Shown here: positions 1 to 10,693 of the stretch, in pieces
Position numbering within the stretch: position 1 is the first letter of the stretch
How the letters are laid out: the number at the start of each line of letters is the position of its first letter
Assembly: GCA_040954595.2 (NCBI GenBank)
Contig: CM082591.2
Span: forward strand, 7,378,001 to 7,442,000
Source: Balanoglossus misakiensis
Taxonomy: Eukaryota; Hemichordata
Length of the DNA: 64,000 nt
Direction: 5' to 3'
Position numbers and translations under genes: made by a program
Notes under the pieces: model-generated
What the model saw: only the letters and a program-made list of their open reading frames with translations
The model's database searches: none
Told to the model about the DNA's origin: nothing

Positions 1-369
1 GTTGTCGACTGCGCATGAGGACATCAGCCGCGTAGTTAATACCAACAACTTCTGAGGGGTCTTCTGTTGTTTGCTCAGCTAGGCTGTTGGGCAGTTTCTT
101 TAAGGAGGCGCATGTGTGGCATGCCTCGGAGACAGAGTCTATGGACTTGTCAATGTCAAGGGCATAGAAATGGTGCTTCATGAAATGAGCTTGGGCTGGT
201 GTTTGGATGGATGATCTAGTTTGATATGTATTGCTGTTAATAGACCATCAAGAACGGCTCTGGGAACAACGATGAACTCTTGTGTTGGTGGTGTAACAGC
301 TAGCATATTAAAGTTATGTAAACATGTCCAAGTTGGGGGTAACAACTCCTTGTAAACAGTAACTTTCAA
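1..369 (-). pseudogene. Retroelement integrase fragment, broken by a frameshift
   Basis: Reading the minus strand from 369, an open frame carries an HPSKHQ-type histidine motif and ends at a stop near 178. A second frame beginning at 183 continues with CHTC and then an aspartate-containing segment (NYAADV) like the start of an integrase catalytic core. Together they give the HHCC zinc-binding arrangement of retroelement integrases, split by one frameshift. The second frame runs open off the left edge of the window. The family is unlike the two Gypsy copies further right. No LTR is visible here, so the element class is not settled. It is presumably dead. Confidence 0.6.
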
Positions 370-1180
370 AACAACTGAAGAATTGGTTTAGGAGAAGATT
401 TGCTAACCAAAAACTTAAACAAAAGAAACTTACAAAAAACTTGTTAAATATTGAATATTTCTGATATCAGAATTGAATTGAAGTTGCACATGTATGTGTT
501 ATGAAATTGTATCCTAAATTTCAAAGCAATCAGAGAAAAAAAACTAATTTCAAAGCAGTTTTCAAGAAAATATTTGTTCAAAAGTGGCAAAAATACATAT
601 ATGCAAATATCACCAAAATTGTACAATATCTTACTTCAATCACTATAAGGAAAAGTTCAATGCAATGTGACACGCGGTTTCAGAGAAAACAATTTTTGAC
701 AAAAATTGAATTTTTTTTCCCAATAACACATTTATGCAAATATCAGAATTTCTTTAGCAACATCTTACTTAGGTTACCCCTAGGAACATGCCTACCAAAT
801 TGCAAAGCAATCTGGCATGCGGTTTAAGAATTTTTTTTTTACCAAAAATGGCAAAAATGGCTAAAAATTCTAAATATGCCAATTTTGCAACAATTTGAAC
901 AAAACTATGGTTACTCAGACAACCTATAGGAAGCTTCATACTAAATTTCAAAGAAGTAGATCTATCACTTTCAGAAATGAAGATTTTTTACCAATAATAT
1001 GGAAAAATACAAAAAAAAATGCATAAAAGTAGAAAATCGACAATATTAGCTCAAAACATACAGGATTGTATGAGGTAGACATAAGATACACGCAAGCCAA
1101 TTTTCAAATCAATATGACCAGTGGTTGTTGAGTTTCTGAGTTTTGACCAAATTTAGGTTTTTCCACCTAATTTGCATATT
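370..1180. repeat. AT-rich gene-free DNA with diverged repeat motifs
   Basis: No gene is seen. Phrases such as 'accaaatt(t/g)c(a)aagcaatctg' and 'tttttgaccaaaaat' recur at intervals. They resemble the 145-bp repeats in the last intron of gene B (45.4-45.8 kb). This is likely an old member of the same dispersed family. Boundaries are uncertain. Confidence 0.35.
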
Positions 1181-1400
1181 TTAGGCAATGACAACTTCAT
1201 TTGAACAAACTCCCATGTACAGCCCAGCATGCATCTACACACCAAATAACCAGGTTATACACGCTGCGGTTTTCAAGTTTTTGATGTGGACGGACATACA
1301 GACATACCAGTACATCCATCCATACATCCATACATACATACAGACGCAACCCATCCCATAAGGTCCCATGGTACATACCGATGGGACCTAAACATTGCAG
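1100..1400 (-). repeat. Dispersed repeat with (TCCA/TACA)n core
   Basis: The segment holds a short tetranucleotide array (catccatacatccatac) flanked by unique sequence. The same sequence occurs in opposite orientation at about 31,300-31,600, including the 'gtccgtccacatcaaaaac' and 'gggagtttgttcaaatgaa' motifs. It is one family with two inverted copies in this window. Confidence 0.6.
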
Positions 1401-3831
1401 GAATTTTCGTTTATCTTTAATTTTGAGCCATTTTGTCAAAAATAAGTGTTGAGCTTGATATAATATCATGAAATATCGTTTATTATATTATACCAGTATA
1501 TTGATAGTGTAAATCACGCTATTTGATTGGTCGAGACACGTCACGTGACCGTGATATATTAGCCATATACCACAGTCATATATCATAGTCAAAGAAAATG
1601 CCTTTTAAAAATGTTTTATGCAAAGTTTCAATATACTGGCATAATATAATAGCAATAAAACACCCCCAGCCATGGTATACCACTCGATTTTGACCAGTTC
1701 AACTCCATATACGCACTCGCTGTCGCTCGTGCGTATATGTCGTGAACTGGTCAAAATCTCGTGGTATACCATGGCTGGGGGTGTTTTATTGCTTAAATAG
1801 ACATAATTTAAAGGGCATATATGAGATCATTTAAAACTTTAATTTTTTTATTCAGTTGCAGCTCATGTACCTTTAATAACAAATTTGCTTTAAAGGGCGG
1901 GTATCGTCAGGTATGGGGGCGTCGTTGCGTGGGACTCACTAGCAATGTGACGAGCTCAGAAATCCCAAAATTCTGTGCAAATATCAAACTCTCTACAATG
2001 GCCGCCAAACCCCTCGCTAAAACCACTAAAAGCTTTAATTGGGGATTTTTACACTCATTGGAATGACGAATAACTCGTAAACCATGATCACCATTCAAAT
2101 TCCGAATTAACATCAGAAATTTCAGTGCCGATTGCTCTTCTGAATTGTTGCGAGAGAAGCCTTTGTATCACACGGTGTCCAGCACTTCTGTCCAGTCGAG
2201 CCGGTGACGCGCGCAGAACCCCGGGCGGCTTATAAGCTGGCCCCGGAAGAGAGAAGAAACATTGCCGTGTACGATAATCAGCCTCGCGCTCGTGGGGGAA
2301 GACTGCGATGAAAGCAAATTTTGTGAAGATGTACAAATTACCAGTCACAATCACTGACTGTTTACCGGTATATACGGTGTTCGACAGGAAAGAAATTGTA
2401 ATCAACCGAGAAGAAAACTGCTCAGATTGGCAGCGATAATTGCAAGCGATTGCTCATGTGCGGATATAGGCCGACAATAGGCGATCAGATCAGTGATGAT
2501 TTACGCCAGCTAAAACAAATAAATGTATTGTAAAAGATTTAAACATCGACAATGCTGCTGAGCTAAGGTTTATATCAATGTGTGCTTTCAGTCCGTAGCG
2601 AGGTCGATTTTGTTGTGGGTCGTCTTTGGTGTCTGCTGTTTTCATTTATACGAGCTATTTTCTCTTGTATTCGCTACGTACTACACGGGCATATATCGAT
2701 CATCATAAAATTGTGCCGCAAAATTAAGGCGCAGCGTCAGAAATACACGAAACTTTCCAGATGAACTGTTTAATAGTGGGCGGTTTGTCACTAAAAGAAA
2801 CATTTTGGTTCATGTTCAACTTCAGTGTAAAGCACAAGGCTGATTGTGGAGACCAAGCTCCGTGCATGGCAGGGCTGTGTGTCGTACGGCCGATCCCTTC
2901 ACCACAGCCGGCCCTGCTCACTTAAAATACCGGGCAAAGCTGGCGATTCCTGAACAATCTTTGGCCAGTCATTTCGACTAAAATTTCCGTCTCTGAATCA
3001 AATCTTGTGGACCGATAACCATTACCGAGCACACCTCATCCATACAGGACAATGAAACGATCCAAAATGCCTCACAACTTGTACAACGGCACCTTATTGG
3101 ACTTTATGCGGGAGAAACCACGGCCATCTTGTTCTTGCTAGCACACAATTTCTGCAGTGCATTGGGGCAAAAGTAATGTTTATCAACAAAGGCTAAATCG
3201 GGACGATACCCGCCTTTTACTTTATGTCCACATCTTATTCTGGCACTGAGTAATGGTCCTGGACAGCGACTGACTATTGGCCAGTGTGCACCATGGGACC
3301 AAAATAAAAAGTGAAATTTGGGGTCACCTGTGACACATGCTTAACTCATTAATTATGTGCATATCTAATTCCATGCTAACAAATAGGGCTAGACATTTGG
3401 GTTTTTAAACAAGGACAAGTATGGGGTCCAATTTTTTTGCCCAAGTTTTGGGTGACCCCCATATCTTAACGTCCACAGCAGATACACCATTGACACTTGA
3501 TGCAATGGATTTGTCATGATTATCTCTATTTGCTTGGGCCCCTTCAATGCTGCTTGCAGCTTTAATTAATAACAAATTCGCTTTGAGTGAAATACAAATT
3601 CTTTCAAATAACAGGTACTTATACTGCACAATAATGGTGATCAATCACACGTACAGCGTAAGATTAAGAAATACAATTGAATTCCTTTCTAGAAATAAAC
3701 AAGAGTCGTAAACATACGGTACATGTTGACAAGTAATTCAAGGGCTTGCTTACATGCAGATAGTCACAGTCTTATGTTTACATTCAACTATACCCAGGTA
3801 CAATATATTTCTTCCCAGCAGGAATATAAAT
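1397..3831. repeat. Segmental duplication: 5' region of gene A, matching that of gene C
   Basis: Apart from the insertion at 1478-1795, this stretch matches 55,961-58,040 almost base for base. It ends at the first coding exon of each gene. It holds no convincing coding exon. It probably includes the promoter and 5' untranslated sequence of the A/C gene pair. The strings 'gtcagtatggg..cgttgcgtgggactcac' and the 'ctgtgtgtcgtacggccgat' block are conserved in both copies. Gene B lacks it: homology to B begins only about 90 bp before the coding start. A strong splice-acceptor context (tatatttcttcccag) lies just before the start codon, suggesting a spliced 5' leader. Confidence 0.6.
1478..1795. mobile_element. 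MITE-like insertion ending in a long hairpin
   Basis: The segment 1478-1650 is bounded by inverted copies of an 'attatattataccagtatattg'-like end. It is followed by a near-perfect hairpin at 1651-1791, whose arms start 'gcaataaaacacccccagcc' and meet near 1722. The corresponding place upstream of gene C (about 56,040-56,060) lacks all of this and joins the flanks directly, so it is an insertion after the A/C duplication. A relative at 42,229-42,662 also ends in a 'gcaataa..cccccagc' hairpin. Confidence 0.65.
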
Positions 3832-4425
3832 ATGTCAAAACCATCTGCAGCACTGGTTTTATTGAAATCATGGGACAAAGAGGCAAAGACCTCCCAACCA
3901 ACTCAAGCTATAATCAAACATCTCAAAGAAAACACACTCCAGTCTGAGTACATTTCTGAATTCCACTGTTATACCCTTGAAGTTGAAGTGAGTGAAGAAC
4001 AAAAGAAAGATGCAGAGAGTGTTGGTGCTACTTTGATCCCAGCTGTAAGAGATAAGAGGATGGATCCTTCTGAAGACCCCCCTGGAGTACACTGGTTTGC
4101 CAGCCACAGTATCCACTTCCCAGAGCTGAAAGAACTGAAAAACATCCAACATGTAGTCGGATATTCTCCACAGACACACAATGCAGCCAAAGCAATTCAT
4201 GAAAGTCTCTTCCCTGAAGTCAAACTTCACCAACTCTTACTTCCTGAACCACCAGCTGCAGCGTTACTGCTACTACCAACCTGGGAAGAAGATGCAAAAT
4301 TGGAAACTGAACAAGGTGAGATTGATATAAATCTGCTTCAATTATTCCTGCATCAAGAAACCCTTGGTCAAATAAAATCTTCCAGCTTCATTCTTGTAAG
4401 GATTAACCAGGTACTTAACATTTAA
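3832..4425 (+). pseudogene. Gene A: truncated copy of the GT-repeat/TRADD-N/NHL family
   Basis: The frame opens at ATG 3832 in the same context as gene B (aatataaatATGTC). It encodes one ~140-residue degenerate glycosyltransferase N-lobe unit. Right after the start of the second unit (LLLPTW) the reading switches to EEDAKLETEQG, which in gene B is the end of the coiled-coil exon. This is a deletion fusing exon 1 to exon 6. The exon-6 splice donor survives at 4315/4316 in the correct phase. The following intron is cut off at about 4437, before its acceptor, where foreign retroelement-linked sequence begins. If unspliced, the frame reads to a stop at 4423-4425 (197 residues). The glycosyltransferase core, TRADD-N-like and NHL parts are absent. 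It is most likely a pseudogene, although a short protein is possible. Confidence 0.75.
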
Positions 4426-4437
4426 TTTCAAATATTT

Positions 4438-4650
4438 GCACGTCAATGCATCGTCGTCCTTAAATGGCGATAAAGATTTCTTGTAATGAGGGTACGGTCA
4501 AATCAACAGCTATCAATGGATGCACCACAGGAGTAGGTCGGTGTTCGTTCAAACCGCCTTTGGTACTTACAATTGTCCGGGTCATATCAAAACGCGAATG
4601 TTTGAATGCGACCGTTTACTGAATGCTGCTACGCATGCAACCATTCAACT
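4438..4650. other. Gene-free junction between gene A and the Gypsy remnant
   Basis: No open frame, LTR or repeat match is recognised here. It separates the broken gene A intron from the first recognisable polymerase/RNase H-end codons of the Gypsy remnant. It may be unrecognised retroelement sequence. Confidence 0.4.
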
Positions 4651-5190
4651 GAACGCTAGAGTACGTCACAGAGAAATGCGTCCCGCTAGCTGACGCGCTA
4701 TCACGCATTGATCCCAAGCCCGGAACAACAGTCGAAGGTCTCGACATTACAGTACATCAGATAAACCTGAGTGCTTCGCCCGCTCGACTTGATCAGTTCC
4801 GCAAAGAGACCGCCCGCGATGTTGAGCTAACCATGCTTCGAAATATGATAATGACAGGTTGGCCAGATACACGCGCCGAGTGTCCAACTCACTTGCTTCC
4901 GTATTTGACATCCCGAGAAGAATTAGGTGTAGCAGATGGAGTCGTCATCAAGGGTAACAGAATCGTTGTACCCAAGTCATTACGCAAAATGGAACTGGAG
5001 AAGATTCATCTCGCACACCAGGGCATAGAGAAATCCCGGCTACGCGCCAAATCTGCAGTCTATTGGGTAGGCATGAACAACGACATTGAACAGATGGTAC
5101 ACAAATGCCCCACGTGCCAAAAGTATCAAAACACGCTGCCCAAAGAACCGCTGCACTCATACGACGTACCACCCGGACCATGGCACACGC

Positions 5191-5742
5191 TAGCTCTGCG
5201 TACAGGTCTGTGTGTTCCCGGCGTTACACGGCCTCCACCACAGCCCTGCAAGGCGCCATAGAAAAAACTGGTGCTTCTGCGGTCCGGATCCGGACCGCAG
5301 CTTTTTCGGCCGAAATTCGATTTTATCGAAGCAAAATCCTTTCCCTGTCTACTTCTGCCCCCTAACCGACTCCAAATATGATGCGATTAATTTGTCCTAA
5401 CGTCCGAACCACTCGCGTTTGATTCATTTTTGTGTGTTTACATGTTGAGATCGCCATATTAAATATAAGGCTTACAGCGAGTTTATCTCCATGGGTAAAC
5501 ATAAAAGTTTTAGAAAGCGAGCGGTTTGAAGTTAGGACAAGTTAATCGCATCATATTTGGAGTCGGTTAGGAGGCAGAAGTAGACAGGGAAAGGATTTTG
5601 CTTCGATAAAATCGAATTTCGGCCGAAAAAGCTGCGGTCCGGATCCGGACTGCAGAAGCACCAGTTTTTTCTATGGCGCCTTGCAGGGCTGTGGGTGGAG
5701 GCCGTGTAACGCCGGGAACACACAGACCTGTACGCAGAGCTA
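5191..5742. mobile_element. Foldback TIR element (MULE-like) inside the Gypsy integrase
   Basis: Two long inverted arms (5191 to about 5400 and about 5534 to 5742, each over 200 bp) begin with 'tagctctgcgtacagg' and flank a ~130-bp loop. The 9-bp target duplication 'ggcacacgc' lies at 5182-5190 and 5743-5751. Long TIRs with a 9-bp duplication point to Mutator-like elements. There is no transposase, so it is non-autonomous. Confidence 0.75.
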
Positions 5743-6230
5743 GGCACACGCTATCGACCGACTTGTTCTACTGGGAACAATCAACATACCTATTGGTAGC
5801 CGACCAATATTCTAAATTCCCACTGGTACGCAAACTGAGCAACCTCAGTTCGAGATCGATCATTAACCACGTGAAAGTGATGTTCGACGAGCATGGAATT
5901 TGTCATTGCTTGATTTCTGACAATGGACCGCAATTCGATTGCAAGGAATTCCTTGAATTCGCGAGAAACTACGGATTTGAACACATCACGAGTTCACCTC
6001 ACTTCCCGTCCAGCAATGGCTTCATCGAGAAGCAGGTCAGTACGGTGAAAGATATATTCACGAAAGCCCGCGAGACAGGCACAGATCCGCATTTAGCTAT
6101 GCTATGTCTGCGCACAACGCCGATTGATCATAACTTACCGTTGCCCTGCGAGATGCTGAATTCACACATGTACAAGTCAAACCTACCGGGCATGATGCCA
6201 CACAATGCGAGCCGCCATAGCGACGCATTA

Positions 6231-6744
6231 GGTAACAGGTCGTTCCGGCACCACAGATTTTCGACCCCAGTCGTTTTGGCCCCCAATTTTCATTACCCCG
6301 GTCTGTTCGGCCCCGACACCCCAGTCGTTTCGGTACTTATCGGTAATGGCCCAACTAAACTTGGCTCTAGGTCCCCCGGGTATATACCCGTATTAAATCC
6401 GGCACCACCTGACTCATTGTTGCCTAGTTTAGTGAAGGGGCGATGTCAGTGGGACTGACATTGAGGGGCGACGGTACAGTATTAACACATCGATTGTGTT
6501 AATCGCTGCTATGAATTTGCATTTTTCATAGTACCGTCTGCTTGAATTTTACTTTGCTAGGGTTACCACTATTACTTTTATAACAGTCTCAGGAAAAATA
6601 CATACGTTTTATTCAATTTTACTTAAGGCTACCGATAAGTACCGAAACGACTGGGGTGTCGGGGCCGAACAGCGCGGGGTCATGAAAATTGGGGGCCGAA
6701 GCGACTGGGGTCGAAAATCTGTGGTGCCGAAACGACTGGAAAGC
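6231..6744. mobile_element. Second nested TIR element with 8-bp target duplication
   Basis: Inverted arms of roughly 115 bp (about 6231-6345 and 6628-6744) share 'cggcaccacagattttcg' and 'gacaccccagtcgtttcgg'. The 8-bp direct repeat 'acgcatta' flanks the element at 6223-6230 and 6745-6752, as in hAT-type insertions. A smaller hairpin (gacggtac ... gtaccgtc) lies inside at about 6469-6537. There is no transposase. Confidence 0.65.
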
Positions 6745-7224
6745 ACGCATTACAACACTGTCAAGATGTGTCAACAAAACGCTTCAAGAGCAACCGTCCC
6801 TGTCCGAGTTGAAGCCACAACAATCCGTTCGTGTGCAACACCCCGTCAACAAGACATGGGAACCAGGCAAGATCATCACGCGCACCGCCAAACCACGATC
6901 TTTTACAGTAGAGACATCGCGAGGTGTGTACATGTGTAACCGACGCCACATCAGGCCTACTGCAGAGATCTTCCTTGATGAAGACCTACGTACGCGCCGT
7001 CAAAACAACGACATCACCGTAGATGTACTGGGACCGCCCAGCGCTGCAAACTCCAGCACCCGCGTTACGTCGTACCCAGTGTACGATAAGGAAACAAGAA
7101 CTCTCATGAGCTCGATCAGTGACACTTCAGTTTCGAGTTCATTCATTGAAAAACATTGTTATTGACATTCACAAGTTCAGATTTTGCCAGACTGTGTTCT
7201 TTCACTTTTTCTTACAAAGGGAGA

Positions 7225-7463
7225 TGTTGTGTTATCACCTTGTGTTAGCTATCTTAGCTATAGCGCCCTCGCTCGCGCCTTGATTTCCAGTGTATGTAAC
7301 CCTGCAGTTACTCTCACTCTCTTGCTGTTTTCATGGCGGACTGTTAGGCACAGTCGCGCACATCTACCCTGAATAAATAGTTGTGTTTACTTGCAATAAG
7401 AGTCAGTCCTGGTCCTCGATCCACCCCATGGTCTCCGGAATACTAATGGTCAATAACATAACA
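7225..7463 (+). repeat. 3' LTR of the decayed Gypsy element, left copy
   Basis: The LTR begins TGTTGTGTTATC directly after a polypurine tract (aaagggaga) and ends CATAACA. It has an internal polyadenylation-like 'aataaa' at about 7373. An identical copy lies 2,647 bp downstream (9872-10110). Confidence 0.7.
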
Positions 7464-7538
7464 CGTACGGTTCATGTCAGGGGGCGACTCATGAACGCTG
7501 CCCTACGGTGGCCCGTATATGACAGTCAAAATCTCTAA

Positions 7539-7860
7539 TTAAGCAGACACAACTTTAATTTTGCCCGACAAAACTCTGTAATTGGTGGACACAACTCTAA
7601 CTTTGTCAGGCAAAACTCTCTAATTGGTGGACACAACTCTAACTTTGTCGGACAAAACTCTCAAATTGGTGGACACAAAACTCTTTAATTGGTGGACACA
7701 ACTCTAACTTTGTCGGACAAAACTCTCTAAATTTGTCGGACACAACTCTCAAATTGATGGACACAACTCTAATTTCGCCCGACACAGCCCTTTATTTGTT
7801 GGACACAACTCTAATTTTGATGGGCGCAACTCTTATTCACGTGGACAAAACTGTCTTAAT
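7539..7860. repeat. Minisatellite, ~42-bp unit of two ~21-bp halves, left copy
   Basis: Tandem 'attggtggacacaactcta' / 'actttgtcggacaaaactct' half-units repeat with drift. It lies between the Gypsy LTR and the integrase-like gene. An identical array is at 10,186-10,507. Confidence 0.8.
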
Positions 7861-7912
7861 TTTGCTCAATGCGGAAATTCACTATATATCCCACAATACA
7901 GTTCGATTTAAA

Positions 7913-8046
7913 ATGGACAACGTCTTCACACCAACCTTGCCTTATCGAGTGCCGCCGATGTGCACAGAAATGAGCAGCCACTCTGCCGCCAACTACGATG
8001 AAGAAGGCCTTATCATCTATTTCTTTTATAGGGGGTACACGTACGA
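7913..8046 (+). pseudogene. 5' stub of the integrase-core gene (left duplicate)
   Basis: An ATG frame at 7913 matches the first ~44 codons of the gene at 10,560. It is cut at the duplication junction, after which it reads into foldback-arm sequence and stops at about 8095. Confidence 0.7.
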
Positions 8047-10693
8047 ACGTCCGAACCACTCGCGTTTGATTCATTTTTGTGTGTTTACATGTTGAGATCG
8101 CCATATTAAATATAAGGCTTACAGCGAGTTTATCTCCATGGGTAAACATAAAAGTTTTAGAAAGCGAGCGGTTTGAAGTTAGGACAAGTTAATCGCATCA
8201 TATTTGGAGTCGGTTAGGAGGCAGAAGTAGACAGGGAAAGGATTTTGCTTCGATAAAATCGAATTTCGGCCGAAAAAGCTGCGGTCCGGATCCGGACTGC
8301 AGAAGCACCAGTTTTTTCTATGGCGCCTTGCAGGGCTGTGGGTGGAGGCCGTGTAACGCCGGGAACACACAGACCTGTACGCAGAGCTAGGCACACGCTA
8401 TCGACCGACTTGTTCTACTGGGAACAATCAACATACCTATTGGTAGCCGACCAATATTCTAAATTCCCACTGGTACGCAAACTGAGCAACCTCAGTTCGA
8501 GATCGATCATTAACCACGTGAAAGTGATGTTCGACGAGCATGGAATTTGTCATTGCTTGATTTCTGACAATGGACCGCAATTCGATTGCAAGGAATTCCT
8601 TGAATTCGCGAGAAACTACGGATTTGAACACATCACGAGTTCACCTCACTTCCCGTCCAGCAATGGCTTCATCGAGAAGCAGGTCAGTACGGTGAAAGAT
8701 ATATTCACGAAAGCCCGCGAGACAGGCACAGATCCGCATTTAGCTATGCTATGTCTGCGCACAACGCCGATTGATCATAACTTACCGTTGCCCTGCGAGA
8801 TGCTGAATTCACACATGTACAAGTCAAACCTACCGGGCATGATGCCACACAATGCGAGCCGCCATAGCGACGCATTAGGTAACAGGTCGTTCCGGCACCA
8901 CAGATTTTCGACCCCAGTCGTTTTGGCCCCCAATTTTCATTACCCCGGTCTGTTCGGCCCCGACACCCCAGTCGTTTCGGTACTTATCGGTAATGGCCCA
9001 ACTAAACTTGGCTCTAGGTCCCCCGGGTATATACCCGTATTAAATCCGGCACCACCTGACTCATTGTTGCCTAGTTTAGTGAAGGGGCGATGTCAGTGGG
9101 ACTGACATTGAGGGGCGACGGTACAGTATTAACACATCGATTGTGTTAATCGCTGCTATGAATTTGCATTTTTCATAGTACCGTCTGCTTGAATTTTACT
9201 TTGCTAGGGTTACCACTATTACTTTTATAACAGTCTCAGGAAAAATACATACGTTTTATTCAATTTTACTTAAGGCTACCGATAAGTACCGAAACGACTG
9301 GGGTGTCGGGGCCGAACAGCGCGGGGTCATGAAAATTGGGGGCCGAAGCGACTGGGGTCGAAAATCTGTGGTGCCGAAACGACTGGAAAGCACGCATTAC
9401 AACACTGTCAAGATGTGTCAACAAAACGCTTCAAGAGCAACCGTCCCTGTCCGAGTTGAAGCCACAACAATCCGTTCGTGTGCAACACCCCGTCAACAAG
9501 ACATGGGAACCAGGCAAGATCATCACGCGCACCGCCAAACCACGATCTTTTACAGTAGAGACATCGCGAGGTGTGTACATGTGTAACCGACGCCACATCA
9601 GGCCTACTGCAGAGATCTTCCTTGATGAAGACCTACGTACGCGCCGTCAAAACAACGACATCACCGTAGATGTACTGGGACCGCCCAGCGCTGCAAACTC
9701 CAGCACCCGCGTTACGTCGTACCCAGTGTACGATAAGGAAACAAGAACTCTCATGAGCTCGATCAGTGACACTTCAGTTTCGAGTTCATTCATTGAAAAA
9801 CATTGTTATTGACATTCACAAGTTCAGATTTTGCCAGACTGTGTTCTTTCACTTTTTCTTACAAAGGGAGATGTTGTGTTATCACCTTGTGTTAGCTATC
9901 TTAGCTATAGCGCCCTCGCTCGCGCCTTGATTTCCAGTGTATGTAACCCTGCAGTTACTCTCACTCTCTTGCTGTTTTCATGGCGGACTGTTAGGCACAG
10001 TCGCGCACATCTACCCTGAATAAATAGTTGTGTTTACTTGCAATAAGAGTCAGTCCTGGTCCTCGATCCACCCCATGGTCTCCGGAATACTAATGGTCAA
10101 TAACATAACACGTACGGTTCATGTCAGGGGGCGACTCATGAACGCTGCCCTACGGTGGCCCGTATATGACAGTCAAAATCTCTAATTAAGCAGACACAAC
10201 TTTAATTTTGCCCGACAAAACTCTGTAATTGGTGGACACAACTCTAACTTTGTCAGGCAAAACTCTCTAATTGGTGGACACAACTCTAACTTTGTCGGAC
10301 AAAACTCTCAAATTGGTGGACACAAAACTCTTTAATTGGTGGACACAACTCTAACTTTGTCGGACAAAACTCTCTAAATTTGTCGGACACAACTCTCAAA
10401 TTGATGGACACAACTCTAATTTCGCCCGACACAGCCCTTTATTTGTTGGACACAACTCTAATTTTGATGGGCGCAACTCTTATTCACGTGGACAAAACTG
10501 TCTTAATTTTGCTCAATGCGGAAATTCACTATATATCCCACAATACAGTTCGATTTAAAATGGACAACGTCTTCACACCAACCTTGCCTTATCGAGTGCC
10601 GCCGATGTGCACAGAAATGAGCAGCCACTCTGCCGCCAACTACGATGAAGAAGGCCTTATCATCTATTTCTTTTATAGGGGGTACACGTACGA
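8047..10693. repeat. Right copy of the perfect 2,647-bp tandem duplication
   Basis: It contains the right arm of the foldback element (about 8181-8389), the Gypsy integrase core (8390-8877), the nested TIR element (8878-9391), the integrase C-terminal part (to 9812), the 3' LTR (9872-10,110), the minisatellite (10,186-10,507) and the start of the integrase-core gene. All are identical to the left copy. Confidence 0.9.
8390..10110 (+). pseudogene. Second copy of the decayed Gypsy integrase and 3' LTR
   Basis: This is the duplicated part of the Gypsy remnant. It holds an integrase core with the SDNG and GFIE motifs, the nested 8-bp-TSD element, the integrase C-terminal frame ending about 9812, and an LTR at 9872-10,110. 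It lacks the zinc-binding domain that the left copy retains, because the duplication starts downstream of it. Confidence 0.8.

Larger units (their letters stand above)
4650..7463 (+). pseudogene. Decayed Gypsy-type LTR retrotransposon, 5'-truncated
   Basis: Coding sequence starts in the last part of RNase H (an ADALSR motif near 4690). It runs through an integrase zinc-binding domain (HLAHQG..CPTCQ, about 4990-5120). After an inserted element it resumes in the integrase core (SDNGPQF at about 5920; GFIEKQ at about 6020) and, after a second insertion, the integrase C-terminal region (6750-7160). A purine tract precedes a 3' LTR. gag, protease, reverse transcriptase and the 5' LTR are missing. 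Two nested insertions and frameshifts mean it cannot be autonomous. The family resembles the intact Gypsy element at 17.8-22.7 kb (same integrase layout) but is clearly divergent. Positions 5400-7463 belong to the left copy of the 2,647-bp tandem duplication. Confidence 0.85.
5400..8046. repeat. Left copy of a perfect 2,647-bp tandem duplication
   Basis: Every position compared between 5400-8046 and 8047-10,693 is the same, including all long frames. The junction 'tacga|acgtcc' at 8046/8047 shares only one or two bases with the outer flanks. The left copy starts at the inner end of the left foldback arm and ends inside the integrase-like gene. Confidence 0.9.

Noticed and set aside
2088-2405. 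105-codon minus-strand frame upstream of gene A, with a counterpart near 56.4 kb
   Set aside because: The gene C copy differs by indels that break the frame, so it is not under coding constraint; it is part of the shared non-coding 5' block.
7733-8095. 120-codon frame entering from the minisatellite
   Set aside because: The first 60 codons are minisatellite and the last part is foldback-arm sequence; only the ~44 codons from 7913 are gene-derived.
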